Assembly (NCBI RefSeq): GCF_030269685.1
Contig: NZ_BSTT01000001.1
Location: 124,001-188,000 of the forward strand
Direction of reading: 5' to 3'
DNA from: Actinomycetospora sp. NBRC 106378
Lineage (GTDB): Bacteria > Actinomycetota > Actinomycetes > Mycobacteriales > Pseudonocardiaceae
DNA: 64,000 nucleotides
The notes under the pieces were generated by a model that ran no database searches, was not told the DNA's origin, and saw only the letters and a list, made by a program, of their open reading frames with translations. This document shows, piece by piece, positions 17,284 through 26,213 of the stretch (positions are counted from its first letter, which is position 1; each line of letters begins with the position of its first letter). The translations under genes and the position numbers were made by a program.

Positions 17284-18564
17284 CTACCCGGTGGCGGGGG
17301 TCACCACCACCCCGCCCAGCAGCCCCGAACCCGCACCCACGCCGAGGTAGGCGTCCACGACGACGGGTGCCGCGCCCGGCGTGGGGTTGCGGTCCCGTCC
17401 CGTGCGGGCGTCGACCACGACCGGCCCGTTCACCGTCGTGCCGTACACCGCGCCGTGCCAGGCCGTCGTGACGGCGGGGGCGACCCGTCCGGCCGCCGGC
17501 AGCGACCAGAGCACCGCCCCCGTCGGAGCGTCGAGGGCGAAGGTCCGGTTCGAGCCGGAGCACACCGTCGTCGCGGCCTCGTCCCACGTGCACTCGGGCG
17601 GAGCGGTGGCCGTGCCGAGGTCGACGGCGTTGCGGCTCCCGCCGTCGGCGTCGTACATGGTGAGGAAGGCCCGGGCCGAGGTGGGCCGTCGTCCGGCGAC
17701 CGTGACCGTCGCCGGTCCGGCCCGGTGCACCGACAGGGCCGTCGACCCGTCGTCGGCCCCCCACCGGCGTGCCCCGGTCAGGACGTCCAGCCCGACCGCC
17801 GAGGAGGGCGAGTAGCCCGTGCCGCCGCCCGGCGGGACGGCCGCACCGACCACCACGGGCGACCCGACGGCCGGCGCGCCGGCGGCGGGCGTCCCGTCCG
17901 GGGCACGCCCGTCGAGGACCGCCCCGGCGAGCACCCCGTCGGCCACCCAGAGCACCCGGCGGGCGTCGAGGTCGACCGCGACGGTGCTGCGGTGCGTGCT
18001 CGTCGAGGCCGTGACGACCGCGATCCGGCGGCCGGCGCCCGCTGCGGCGACCCCGACGACGGCCGTGCGCACCGACCGCGGCGCCTCCGACCACGGCAGC
18101 GGGGCCCCGACGGACCACGCGAGGGTCGGGTCGGGCTCCCCGGCCTGGCTGCGCGGCACGGCGAGCAGCTCGACGGCCAGGCCGGGCGGGGTGGTGCCCG
18201 ACCCGGGCACGGTGGTCGCCGCGCCGGCCACCACGAGGCCGGCCGAGGGGACGGGGAGCGGGGCACCGCTCACCCACCGGTCGGGCGGGAGGGGCACCGC
18301 GACGGCCGCGCCGGTCGAGTCGGCCCGGGAGAGCCCGCCGCCGTCGGCCAGCCACACGGTGGTGCCGTCGAGCGCGACGGGCAGCTCCGGGCGGGCGCCG
18401 TAGGAGCCGGTCAGGCTGCTCGAGGTGCCGCGCAGGAGGGTCCCCGACGACGGGCCGAAGGCCGTCGGTGGGTCGTACGCGGGTGGCGGCGCCGCCGCCG
18501 GGGCGCCCGAGCAGGCGGCCACGAGCATCGTCAGGCCGACGAGCAGGACCCCGATCCGGCGCAC
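17284..18564 (-). CDS. Lipoprotein with PQQ-like beta-propeller
   Basis: A 426-residue protein with a clear lipobox (LVAAC, Cys18) and a mature part made of beta-propeller-like repeats. Typical turns are ALDGTTVWLADGGGL, VDLDARRVLWVADG, LDVLTGARRWGADDG and LDAPTGAVLWSLPAAG, the last two being the VLDxxTGxxxW pattern of PQQ-like quinoprotein repeats. No cofactor-binding residues can be assigned, so it may be a structural or binding propeller rather than an enzyme. It starts at ATG 18564. The short basic protein gene at 18619 lies 54 bases upstream on the same strand. Confidence 0.78.
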   Translation of the reverse strand: MRRIGVLLVGLTMLVAACSGAPAAAPPPAYDPPTAFGPSSGTLLRGTSSSLTGSYGARPELPVALDGTTVWLADGGGLSRADSTGAAVAVPLPPDRWVSGAPLPVPSAGLVVAGAATTVPGSGTTPPGLAVELLAVPRSQAGEPDPTLAWSVGAPLPWSEAPRSVRTAVVGVAAAGAGRRIAVVTASTSTHRSTVAVDLDARRVLWVADGVLAGAVLDGRAPDGTPAAGAPAVGSPVVVGAAVPPGGGTGYSPSSAVGLDVLTGARRWGADDGSTALSVHRAGPATVTVAGRRPTSARAFLTMYDADGGSRNAVDLGTATAPPECTWDEAATTVCSGSNRTFALDAPTGAVLWSLPAAGRVAPAVTTAWHGAVYGTTVNGPVVVDARTGRDRNPTPGAAPVVVDAYLGVGAGSGLLGGVVVTPATG

Positions 18565-18618
18565 GCGTCCAGCGTCGCAGTCGACCCGCGCGCGACGACG
18601 GGGAGGGTCGGGGCGGCG

Positions 18619-18828
18619 TCAGTCCCCGACGATCTCCGACCGGCGCGCGGGCTCCTCGACCGACCGGCGCGGCTCGATCACCGGCAGCGGGCCGGTGGCC
18701 TGCGCGAGGCGACGCTGGGCGCGCTGGATGCGGGCCGCCAGCTCGGCGTCCTCGCGGGCGCGGACCCGCAGCTCCTTGCGCTCCCGGCGGGACAACCGGA
18801 CCTCGTCCTTGCGACCCCACAGCCCCAT
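18619..18828 (-). CDS. Small charged helical protein
   Basis: A 69-residue protein: MGLWGRKDE, then an Arg/Glu/Ala-rich helix (RRERKELRVRAREDAELAAR), then a short Pro-containing tail. I recognise it only as a type of short conserved actinobacterial protein with no assigned role. The frame is open to 18879, but ATG 18828 gives the typical N-terminus. Confidence 0.6.
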   Translation of the reverse strand: MGLWGRKDEVRLSRRERKELRVRAREDAELAARIQRAQRRLAQATGPLPVIEPRRSVEEPARRSEIVGD

Positions 18829-18980
18829 CGCGGCCTGCCTCTCACCCGTCCGACTCGCCAGGCCCGCTCCCCGCAGCACGGCCGTCGAGCATCCTCCGCC
18901 CGCAACGCCGTGACGGCGCCGTGAACCACCCCATCGTGTCGCAACCGTGACGTGACCCGACCGTCACCGGACGTCTACCT

Positions 18981-19012
18981 CCCGCCCGAACCGGACGAAC
19001 GGGTCGGACGGG
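18981..19012 (-). terminator. Imperfect hairpin after the GMC oxidoreductase gene
   Basis: CCCGCCCGAACCG pairs with CGGGTCGGACGGG with two mismatches and a loop of about 6 bases, just past the stop at 19019. It is a plausible intrinsic terminator for the leftward transcript. Confidence 0.4.
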
Positions 19013-19018
19013 TCCTGA

Positions 19019-20494
19019 TCAGGCGCGCAGCAGCTGTGCGGCCCGTTCGCCGAGCATCAGCGCCGTGGCCGCCGGGCCGCGCCGCGGCACGACCGGCAGC
19101 ACCGACGTGTCCACCACCCGCAGGCCCTCGACGCCGTGCACGCAGAACTCCGGGTCGACCACGGCGGCCGGGTCGTCGGCCGCCCCGAGGGCCGCGCTCC
19201 CGCACAGGTGCGAGGAGGTGGTGAGGGCGCCGGCGATCCAGGCGTCGAGCTCGGCGTCGGACCCGGCCGCGAACGCCGGGCGGGCGAGGCCGCTCGCGGA
19301 CAGCAGCTCCGCCGCGAAGCGCACGACGGCGCGCATCCGGGCCCGGTCGAGCGCGGTGGCGAGGTAGTGGTGGGAGATGCGGGGGCACGCGGCGGGGTCC
19401 GCGCTCATCAGCACCGACGCCCCACGGCTCTCCGGTTGCTGCAGGGCGCACATGAGGTGGCGGGGCCCGCCGGGGGCGAACGGCCGGCAGAACAGCAGCA
19501 CCTCGAGGTCCCCGGCCGGGTCCGACGGCAGGGCGGGGTCGAGCGTCCCCGCGTCGAGGTGGACGAGCGCCTGCGTGGACACCGCCTCCGGGTGCAGCTC
19601 CTCGTGGTCGCCGAAGGGCAGGAAGACCGACGGGTGGTCGCTCCACCCGTGCCCGACGCCGGGCCGGTCGAGACGCACGTCGACCCCGATTGCCCGCAGC
19701 TCGTCGGCGGGCCCGACGCCCGAGAGGGCGAGCAGCTGGGGAGACTTCACCGCGCCGGCGCAGAGGACCACCTCGCCGGCCTCGATGCGCTCGCCGTCCG
19801 CGGTCAGCACGCCGACGGCCCGGCTCCCGTCGAGGACCACCCGCGCCACCGGGCAGTCCCCGCGCACGGTGAGGTTCGCCCGGTGCAGCGCCGGCAGCAC
19901 GTAGGCCATCGCCGCGTTCACCCGCACGCCGCCGACGGCGTTGGCGGGGACGAGCCCGGCGCCGGGCGGTCCGCCGGCGTTCTTGTCCGGCTCCGCCGGC
20001 ACCCCGAGCACTTCTGCGCCGTGCAGCACCTTCCCGGTCAGCGCGGCGAGCCGCTCCCCGGCGGGCCGTTCGACCGGGACCGGGCCGTCGTGGCCGTGGT
20101 CCGGGCCGTCGAAGTCGTGGTCGTCCTCGCCACGCACGTAGGCGTCGCGCGCGTCGGCCCAGGTCCAGCCCTGCCAGCCGGCGACGTCGGTCGGTGTGGC
20201 CCGGACGTGGTTCGCCCCGTTGATGGCCGAGGACCCGCCGAGCACCCGTCCGCGGGTCGTCGTCGCGCGGTGCCCGGCGGCGAGCTCGGTGGCGAACGCC
20301 CAGTTGAGCGCGTGACCCTCGGTCGCCCCGCCGAGGGAGGCGACGTCGAGGACCTCGGGCGGGTACGCCCCGGCGTCGGGAACGGCGGGCCCGGCCTCGA
20401 GCAGCAGGACCCGTCGCCGGGGATCCTCGGAGAGCCGACCGGCCAGTGCGCAGCCGGCCGAGCCCCCGCCGACGATCAGTGTGTCCCAGGCCAC
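19019..20494 (-). CDS. GMC family FAD-dependent oxidoreductase
   Basis: A 491-residue GMC enzyme. The Rossmann FAD motif VGGGSAGCALAGRLSED lies at residues 8-24 and LLLEAGP follows. GMC signature 1 is present as RGRVLGGSSAINGANHVR and signature 2 as GAVKSPQLLALSGVGP. The C-terminal active-site region reads TSSHLCGSAALG, then EGLRVVDTSVLPVVPRRGP. GMC enzymes oxidise alcohols (choline, sugars, others); the substrate cannot be told. In actinobacteria some are linked to mycofactocin, but no mft gene is here. GTG 20494 lies only 4 bases after the LytR-CpsA-Psr stop, so the two are probably cotranscribed. Confidence 0.9.
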   Translation of the reverse strand: MAWDTLIVGGGSAGCALAGRLSEDPRRRVLLLEAGPAVPDAGAYPPEVLDVASLGGATEGHALNWAFATELAAGHRATTTRGRVLGGSSAINGANHVRATPTDVAGWQGWTWADARDAYVRGEDDHDFDGPDHGHDGPVPVERPAGERLAALTGKVLHGAEVLGVPAEPDKNAGGPPGAGLVPANAVGGVRVNAAMAYVLPALHRANLTVRGDCPVARVVLDGSRAVGVLTADGERIEAGEVVLCAGAVKSPQLLALSGVGPADELRAIGVDVRLDRPGVGHGWSDHPSVFLPFGDHEELHPEAVSTQALVHLDAGTLDPALPSDPAGDLEVLLFCRPFAPGGPRHLMCALQQPESRGASVLMSADPAACPRISHHYLATALDRARMRAVVRFAAELLSASGLARPAFAAGSDAELDAWIAGALTTSSHLCGSAALGAADDPAAVVDPEFCVHGVEGLRVVDTSVLPVVPRRGPAATALMLGERAAQLLRA

Positions 20495-20498
20495 CCAC

Positions 20499-21569
20499 TC
20501 ATCGTGGGGTGTCGGAGAGCCGTTCGCTCGGTCGCGCGGCGGCCCACGCGCCGACCTGGTCGTTGTTCACCGCGAACCAGAGGTCGTCGCCGGCCTGCCG
20601 GTCGAGGTAGACCACCGACTGCGACCCCTCCATGCCGGTGCCGGTGGTGGGCACGGTGAGGAACTCGATGGCCGACGGGCGCAGGTCGCGCAGGCCGAAC
20701 ACGAGCTCGGCGAGCCCGGTGTTGGACAGCGAGTCGTCCACGCCGACGTGCTGGGTGACGGAGTCGACGAGCTGGTAGGCGCGGGTGGGGCTGGAGAGCG
20801 TGCCGGCGGAGAGGGCCTGCGTGACGAGGGCACGCAGCGCGTTCTGCTGGCGGCGCACGCGGTCGAAGTCGCCCCCGGCCAGCTCCTTGCGCTGCCGCAC
20901 GTAGGCGAGGGCCTGCGCCCCGTCCAGGTGCTGGCGGCCCGCGGGGACCGTGATCCCGCCGAAGGTCGTGGTCTGGCCGACGTTGACGTCGATGCCCCCC
21001 GCGGCGTCGGTCATCTGCTGGAACCCGGCGAAATCGATGACCGCGAAGTGGTCGACCCGGACCCGTGTCAGCTGCTCGACGGTGGAGATCAGCAGCGGCG
21101 GACCGCCGAACGAGTAGGCGGCGTTGATCTTGTTCTCGCCGTAGCCGGGGACGTTCACCCACGAGTCGCGCGGGATGGAGACGACGCTGGCGCTGCGGCC
21201 GTCGTCCGCGACCGTCGCGAGCATGATGACGTCGCTGCGCTGCTCGCCGAAGACGAAGTCCGGAGCGGTGGCGTCGCGGCCGGTGGTGGCGTCCGGGGAG
21301 CGCGAGTCGGTGCCGACGAGCAGGAAGGTCTGGCCCGCCTTGCCCGCGGGTCGCGACGACGGGTCGATGCCCGCGAAGACCGACGGGTACCGCCCGACCT
21401 GGTCGCCGAGCCGGTTCGTCACGAGCACGACGCCCGCCGCGGCCAGCAGCACCAACAGCAGCACGCCGACGAGGACGTAGACCAGGGCCCGCAGCCCGCG
21501 CCGGCGCCGCGCGCCGGGGGTCTCCGGGGGCTCCGCGTCGCCGGTACGGAGCAGTGCGTCGACGCTCAT
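20499..21569 (-). CDS. LytR-CpsA-Psr (LCP) family protein
   Basis: A 356-residue membrane protein: a short cytoplasmic N-terminus, one membrane helix (ALVYVLVGVLLLVLLAAAGVVL, residues about 27-48) and an extracellular LCP domain. Family motifs visible are LLVGTDSRS, RSDVIMLATV, SIPRDSWV, KINAAYSFGG, VDHFAVIDFAGF and YVRQRKELAGGDFDRVRRQQ. LCP enzymes attach secondary polymers such as arabinogalactan or teichoic acids to peptidoglycan. ATG 21569 was chosen; the frame runs on to 21989 in low-complexity sequence. Confidence 0.92.
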   Translation of the reverse strand: MSVDALLRTGDAEPPETPGARRRRGLRALVYVLVGVLLLVLLAAAGVVLVTNRLGDQVGRYPSVFAGIDPSSRPAGKAGQTFLLVGTDSRSPDATTGRDATAPDFVFGEQRSDVIMLATVADDGRSASVVSIPRDSWVNVPGYGENKINAAYSFGGPPLLISTVEQLTRVRVDHFAVIDFAGFQQMTDAAGGIDVNVGQTTTFGGITVPAGRQHLDGAQALAYVRQRKELAGGDFDRVRRQQNALRALVTQALSAGTLSSPTRAYQLVDSVTQHVGVDDSLSNTGLAELVFGLRDLRPSAIEFLTVPTTGTGMEGSQSVVYLDRQAGDDLWFAVNNDQVGAWAAARPSERLSDTPR

Positions 21570-21792
21570 GCCATCCCTCGGTGTCCTCGTCCCCCCGACC
21601 GGCCCGGCGTCACCGGGTCGTGTGAACGCTGTCGGGCGCTCGGCGGCAGATGTTACGTCCCGTAGCCCATTCGGCCCAACATCACTCCCACGTTCCGTGC
21701 TCGTCACCCGGTGGTGCGCGTTCGTCGCTCCCCGTCGACCGTTGCTCGCGCGTCGAACCGTCCCGACGGAAAGGGCCCGTAATCTCCCGGAC

Positions 21793-21948
21793 GTGAGCGC
21801 ACCCGAGTGGACCGACATCCCGGACGTCGACGTGCTGACGCGGGTGCGCGACGGCCTGCGGTCGCTACCGGAGCAGGAGCGCCGTCCCGACGCCGGCTCG
21901 TCCCCCGCCGCCGAGGCCCCGGCGGTCCCGCTGCCCCGGCGGCGCTGA
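21793..21948 (+). CDS. Possible small acidic/Pro-rich protein
   Basis: A 51-codon frame from GTG 21793 to the TGA ending at 21948 (VSAPEWTDIPDVDVLTRVRDGLRSLPEQE, then a Pro/Ala-rich end). Codon composition is like its neighbours, but there is no good ribosome site and no recognised family. It lies divergent from the LCP gene. Treat as tentative. Confidence 0.35.
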   Translation: MSAPEWTDIPDVDVLTRVRDGLRSLPEQERRPDAGSSPAAEAPAVPLPRRR

Positions 21949-21975
21949 GCCGCCCGCGGTGGGTCGCCGTCCGGT

Positions 21976-22024
21976 GTCAGCGGTGGCACACGGCTGACCC
22001 CGGGTGTCAGCGGTGGGCCACGAC
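21976..22024. repeat. Dispersed repeat family D (copy 1)
   Basis: A 23-base core beginning GTCAGCGGTGGCACACG and ending GCTGAC (21976-21998), followed 7 bases later by a partial direct copy GTCAGCGGTGG. GTCAGC and GCTGAC pair, so the core can form a short hairpin. The identical 23-base core occurs at 35048-35070, 13 kb away, in another intergenic gap. Confidence 0.7.
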
Positions 22025-22087
22025 GGACGGTCGGTGGCGCCCGCGCCCGGCCGCGGGGACAGTGGTGCCAGGTGAGAGGAGGGCGCC

Positions 22088-22456
22088 ATGACCGTCCCCG
22101 ACCCGTCCCGCCCCACGTCGGGCATGGATCCCATGCCGTCCCGGCGACCGCGACCGCCGTTCCCCGGCGACCTGCCGCCGCACGAGCTGCCGGACGACAT
22201 CCCCGACCCGACGGCGCCCGGCCGCCCGGAGGACCCGACCCGGCGTCAGGAACGGGCCTTCGTCGGCGTCGGCACCGACGACCACCGTCGCCACGTCGTG
22301 GACGTGACCCTCGGCGAGGCCGGCGATCCGACCGGCCTGCGGGCGCGGTGCGGCGCGCCGGTCGAGCAGGTGGTGCCGGGCCTGCGGGCCGAGCAGGCGG
22401 ACTGCCCCGACTGCGTCGTCAGGACTTCGGCGGCTTCGCCGCACCGACCCGCTTGA
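22088..22456 (+). CDS. Uncharacterised protein with a CxxC near its C-terminus
   Basis: A 122-residue protein. The first 50 residues are Pro-rich and disordered; the rest (AFVGVGTDDHRRHVVDVTLG, RCGAPVEQVVPGLRAEQADCPDCVVRT) contains three cysteines that could hold a small metal site. No family name. ATG 22088 has AGGAGG 7 bases upstream. The 3' end overlaps the convergent potassium channel gene by 38 bases. Confidence 0.65.
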   Translation: MTVPDPSRPTSGMDPMPSRRPRPPFPGDLPPHELPDDIPDPTAPGRPEDPTRRQERAFVGVGTDDHRRHVVDVTLGEAGDPTGLRARCGAPVEQVVPGLRAEQADCPDCVVRTSAASPHRPA

Positions 22457-23423
22457 CGAAGAGCAGGCGGTCCCCGCGTTCCAGGGCGTCGACCTCCGGC
22501 GAGTCGATCTGGTGGACCTCGCCGCCGCGCACGACGCCGAGCACGATGTCGCGCAGGTGACGGGGTGACCCGCCGAGCTCGGCGGGCTCGACCTCGCGCT
22601 CGGACAGGCTCATCCCGGCGTCGGGCGTCAGGAGGTCCTCCACGACGGCGACGACGTTGGGGCTCGTCGTCGCGACCCCGAGCAGACGGCCCGCGGTCTC
22701 CGCGGAGACCACCACCGAGTCGGCTCCGGACTGCCGCAGCAGGTGCACGTTCTCGGTCTCCCGGACGGCGGCGGTGATCATGATCCGCGGCGCGAGCTCG
22801 CGGGCGGTGAGAGTGACCAGCACGGCCGTGTCGTCGCGGTTGGTCGCCACGATCAGGGACGCGGCGTGCGGCAGGCCCGCGGTCCGCAGCACCGAGGACT
22901 GCGTCGCGTCCCCGCGCACGGTCACCAGCCCCATCGCCGACGCGGCGTCCAGGCGGCCCCGGTCGGTGTCCACGACGACGATGCGCTCGGCCCGCGCGTC
23001 GTCCCCGAGCAGCGTGTCGACCGCCGCCTTGCCCTTCGTGCCGAAGCCGACGACGACCACGTGGTCGCGCACGCGGGACCTCCAACGACGGATGCGGAAC
23101 GCCTGGCGGGAGCGCTCGGTGAGCAGCTCCACGGTGGTGCCCACCAGGACGATGAGGAACAGCACGCGCAGCGGGGTGATCGCGAGGATCGTCCAGAGCC
23201 GTGCGGTGTCGGACACGGGCGCGATGTCGCCGTAGCCGGTGGTCGAGAGCGAGACGGTCGCGTAGTAGAAGGCGTCGATGAGGCCGATCGGCCCGTCGGT
23301 GTTGTTGTCGACGTAGCCGTCGCGCTGCACGTAGACGATGAACGCCGCCGCCGCGAGCGCACCGACGGCGAGCGCGAGGCGCCGGACGAGCGCGATGAGC
23401 GGGCCGACGCCGCGATCGGGCAT
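22419..23423 (-). CDS. Two-helix potassium channel with RCK (TrkA-N) domain
   Basis: A 334-residue K+ channel subunit. It has a first membrane helix (LIALVRRLALAVGALAAAAFIVYV), a pore loop with selectivity filter TTGYGD, a second helix (LFLIVLVGTTVELLTE), a linker and a TrkA-N Rossmann domain beginning VRDHVVVVGFGTKGKAAV, followed by a TrkA-C-like region. The RCK part binds nucleotide or Ca2+ and gates the pore in this family (MthK-like). Start is uncertain: ATG 23423 (MPDRGVGPL) places the helix normally; ATG 23525 would add 34 basic residues. It is divergent from the gene at 23701. Confidence 0.88.
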   Translation of the reverse strand: MPDRGVGPLIALVRRLALAVGALAAAAFIVYVQRDGYVDNNTDGPIGLIDAFYYATVSLSTTGYGDIAPVSDTARLWTILAITPLRVLFLIVLVGTTVELLTERSRQAFRIRRWRSRVRDHVVVVGFGTKGKAAVDTLLGDDARAERIVVVDTDRGRLDAASAMGLVTVRGDATQSSVLRTAGLPHAASLIVATNRDDTAVLVTLTARELAPRIMITAAVRETENVHLLRQSGADSVVVSAETAGRLLGVATTSPNVVAVVEDLLTPDAGMSLSEREVEPAELGGSPRHLRDIVLGVVRGGEVHQIDSPEVDALERGDRLLFVKRVGAAKPPKS

Positions 23424-23700
23424 GACGACGACGGCCGCCGTCCCGCCCTCGCGCGCGGAGGGCCCCCGACGGATCGTCCGGGCGACCTGGCTCCGATCCA
23501 CGGCACGCAGCGTAGCCACGATCATGGTTGGGGCCGACGAGGACGGGCCGTTGCCACGATCGAGTGAATCGGAACGATCTGCTGTCAGAGATAGGGCCGA
23601 TTCGGGTCACTCCTGGTGACGAGGCCAGGAAAGACACCCATCCGGGACACGGAGGGTGACTCCCCCGTTCACTGGCCGTAGCACGGAAGGAGCCGACGTC

Positions 23701-24003
23701 ATGGGCGACCGGTTCGCCAGCCACCCCTGCACCGACCTGGAGCGCTCGCTGCGCCCGGAGACCGGACCGGACGGGCCCGGGGCACCGGACTGGATCGAGG
23801 CGCTCGCCGCGCTCGACGACTGCGACGGCTACGTGGTGCTCATGATCGACCCCGAGACCGCCGAGGTCGACGCCCACGGTCCCTACGGCGGCCCGGACGC
23901 CGCGGTGGCCGCGGACTCGCTGCGCACCTCCCTCGACGCCGAGGGGCTGCACGACGTGTCCGTCCGCATCGTGCGGCTGCACCTACCGCGCCGCGCCGCC
24001 TGA
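23701..24003 (+). CDS. Uncharacterised 100-residue acidic protein
   Basis: No family recognised. Residues about 30-95 look like a small alpha/beta unit (DCDGYVVLMIDPETAEVDAH; GLHDVSVRIVRLHLPRR). ATG 23701 has GGAAGGAG 8 bases upstream, a strong site that rejects the earlier start at 23656. It is divergent from the potassium channel gene across roughly 175-277 bases, depending on the channel start. Confidence 0.68.
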   Translation: MGDRFASHPCTDLERSLRPETGPDGPGAPDWIEALAALDDCDGYVVLMIDPETAEVDAHGPYGGPDAAVAADSLRTSLDAEGLHDVSVRIVRLHLPRRAA

Positions 24004-24083
24004 TCGGGCCGTGACACGCCGCGCGTCCGGGTGACGGGCGCGCGGGGAGAAACGTTGACGGTCCCGCCGACGACGTGACGGGC

Positions 24084-24239
24084 ATGGTTGGTGACCACGA
24101 CACCCCCCGGCTCCCGCTGCAGGTCGGCCGGGACTCCGCGGGCGAGCAGCGGCTCGAGGCCGCCGCCCGCCTCCGCCACGTCGCCGCGGCCCTCGTGCCG
24201 GCGCAGCGCGGCCGCCCGACGGGCCCCCGCGCGCGATAG
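24084..24239 (+). CDS. Possible small basic protein
   Basis: A 51-codon frame from ATG 24084 to TAG 24239 (MVGDHDTPRLPLQVGRDSAG, then an Ala/Arg-rich helix). Third-position GC is typical of real genes here, but there is no ribosome site and no homology I recognise. If it is not real, 24004-24414 is a 411-base gap with nothing else I can identify. Confidence 0.35.
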   Translation: MVGDHDTPRLPLQVGRDSAGEQRLEAAARLRHVAAALVPAQRGRPTGPRAR

Positions 24240-24414
24240 CCCCTCCGCCCGGGGAGCACCCGGGTGAGATGGCCCATGTCGACCGACCGGCGGAACTCGC
24301 CCGGCCACGCCGCCCGGCGCCTTCCCCACCGCCTCGACGCCCGGTAGAACACCGATTCGTCGACGACCCGTGTGGGTGTCGAGCACGGCGGACGACGGGC
24401 GGAGGGCGGCTGCG

Positions 24415-26196
24415 ATGACCGCGACCGGACGGTGGCGCTCGGCGGGCGTGCCCGACGACGGGTCGCTGCCCCGGCTGCGCGCGCTCGACCTCGCCGCCCT
24501 GGGCGTCCACGCCCCGGTCCCGGCGCCGGCCGTCGAACGCGACGCCGACCACCGCATCGAGGCCGCCGTCGGCGGGGACGCCCCGGTCGTCGTCGTGGCG
24601 GCGCCCCGGCTCGGCGGCGCCACGCTCGCGCTCGCCCGCGCGGCCCGGCTGCTCCTCGGGGACCACCACGTCGTGCGGCCCGACCCGGCCGCCCTCGGCG
24701 GGTCCGCCCCGCTGTCCGGCCCCGCCGATCCCGCGCTGGTCGACGCCCTGCGCGACCGCCCTACCGACGGGCTCGTGATCTGGCTCGACGGCATCGGCCC
24801 GGCCCTGCTCGCCGCCCTGCTCGCGGCGCGCCCGCCCGAGGGTGCCCGGGTGCTCGCGACCGTCGACGACGCCCTCCTCCACCCCGACGTCACGCCCGTC
24901 GATCCCGGTCCCGGCGTCGTCCTCGTCCGGCTCGGCGCCGAGCTCAGCCGGGCGGAGGCCGACCGTGCCGGGACGCGGACGCTCGGCGGTGCCGTCGACC
25001 TGGAGCCCGCCCGGGAGCTGCTGCTGGGCCGCGGCGGGGCCGCGTCCCGGTTGTCCCGTCCCTCCCGCCGAGCCGTGGCGCCCGCGCGCGCCGCCGTGCT
25101 GCGGGCAGCCGTGGACTGGGCCCGGCTCGGCGTGCCGCACGCCCTGCCGACCCCGCTGCTGGCCCGGCTCGCCCTCGCCTACGCCCGGGCGATGCCGGAC
25201 GACCCGCCGGCCGTCGACGACCTCACGCGGGCGGTCGAGGAGCTCGTGACGGCGACCTCCGGCGGCCGGGGCCTGCGCGGGGTCGCGCGGCCGCTGCGCC
25301 GACTGCGCCTGCCCGACGGCGTGCACCACGTGCCGGACCCGCTCCTCACCGTCGCGGCCGACCGGCTCGGACGCGACGGCTGGGAGCCGCCCGAACGCCT
25401 CCGCGAGGTGGTCGGCGACCTGCTCGGCACGGCCGCGGACCGGGAGGACCGCCGCACGGTCGGCGTGCTCGCCGCCGTCCGCGGCTTCGACGACCTCGCC
25501 GCCGCCCTGCTGCGCCCGCCGCCGGCGCCGGACGGGCCGCGCGCCCTGGAGCCCGCCGGCTACTACCGCCTCGGGGTGGCCTCGCTCCAGGCCGGGCGGG
25601 CCGCGGAGGCCCGTCGCTGGTTCGCCGCGGTCCTCACCGCCACCCCCGACGACGGGTCGCACCGGGAGCTGCGCGCCCGCGCCGCCTTCTGGCTGGGCCT
25701 CGACCGCGACGCGGACCCGGCGGACCGCCGACGGCACCTCGAGCTCGTCGTGCGCGACGGGCCGCCGCGGGACGCCTCCGACGCCGGGCTGCTGCTCGCG
25801 GGGCTGGAGCGCGACGCCGGCCGGTTCGACGCCCAGCGGGGCTGTCTGCGCGCGGCGGTGACCGCGGCGGCGGCGGCCGGCGACGCCGGGCGGGAGGCCG
25901 AGGCCACCCTCGATCTGGCCCACCTCGACCGCCACAGCGGGCGGGTCGACGCGGCGCGCACCGGCTACGACCGCGTGCTCGCCCTCGTCGGCCCGGACGA
26001 GCCGGCCGGCCTGGCCGCCGGGCGCGGACTCACGGAGCTGGACGCGACGTCCGAGGACGACGACGGACGCTTCGTCCCGGCGCCGCTCCCCGAGCAGCGC
26101 GGGGGACCGGTGGTGCCCCCGCTGCCGCGTACCGGGGACGAGGACGACGCGGGGGCTCCGGTGGACCGGCCGACCGTGCCGCCCCGCCGGTCGTGA
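24415..26196 (+). CDS. TPR-repeat protein with degenerate STAND-like NTPase domain
   Basis: A 593-residue cytosolic protein. Residues about 50-200 look like a P-loop NTPase that has lost its Walker A lysine: APVVVVAAPRLGGATLALARAARLLLG sits where GxxxxGKT would be, and DGLVIWLDGIG is a Walker B-like strand as in STAND proteins. The second half carries tetratricopeptide-like helices (GYYRLGVASLQAGRAAEARRWFAAVL; ATLDLAHLDRHSGRVDAARTGYDRVLAL) and ends in a Pro/Asp-rich tail. It is probably a scaffold or signal protein rather than an ATPase. ATG 24415 has GGAGGG upstream. Two long overlapping frames were judged shadows. Confidence 0.72.
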   Translation: MTATGRWRSAGVPDDGSLPRLRALDLAALGVHAPVPAPAVERDADHRIEAAVGGDAPVVVVAAPRLGGATLALARAARLLLGDHHVVRPDPAALGGSAPLSGPADPALVDALRDRPTDGLVIWLDGIGPALLAALLAARPPEGARVLATVDDALLHPDVTPVDPGPGVVLVRLGAELSRAEADRAGTRTLGGAVDLEPARELLLGRGGAASRLSRPSRRAVAPARAAVLRAAVDWARLGVPHALPTPLLARLALAYARAMPDDPPAVDDLTRAVEELVTATSGGRGLRGVARPLRRLRLPDGVHHVPDPLLTVAADRLGRDGWEPPERLREVVGDLLGTAADREDRRTVGVLAAVRGFDDLAAALLRPPPAPDGPRALEPAGYYRLGVASLQAGRAAEARRWFAAVLTATPDDGSHRELRARAAFWLGLDRDADPADRRRHLELVVRDGPPRDASDAGLLLAGLERDAGRFDAQRGCLRAAVTAAAAAGDAGREAEATLDLAHLDRHSGRVDAARTGYDRVLALVGPDEPAGLAAGRGLTELDATSEDDDGRFVPAPLPEQRGGPVVPPLPRTGDEDDAGAPVDRPTVPPRRS

Positions 26197-26213
26197 CACC
26201 CACCCCGTGACGT

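Noticed and set aside
23983-26199. A 738-codon minus frame and a second 612-codon plus frame over the TPR gene
   Set aside because: Both lack domain patterns. The plus frame starting at 24415 has TPR-like helices, a Walker-B-like strand and a ribosome site.
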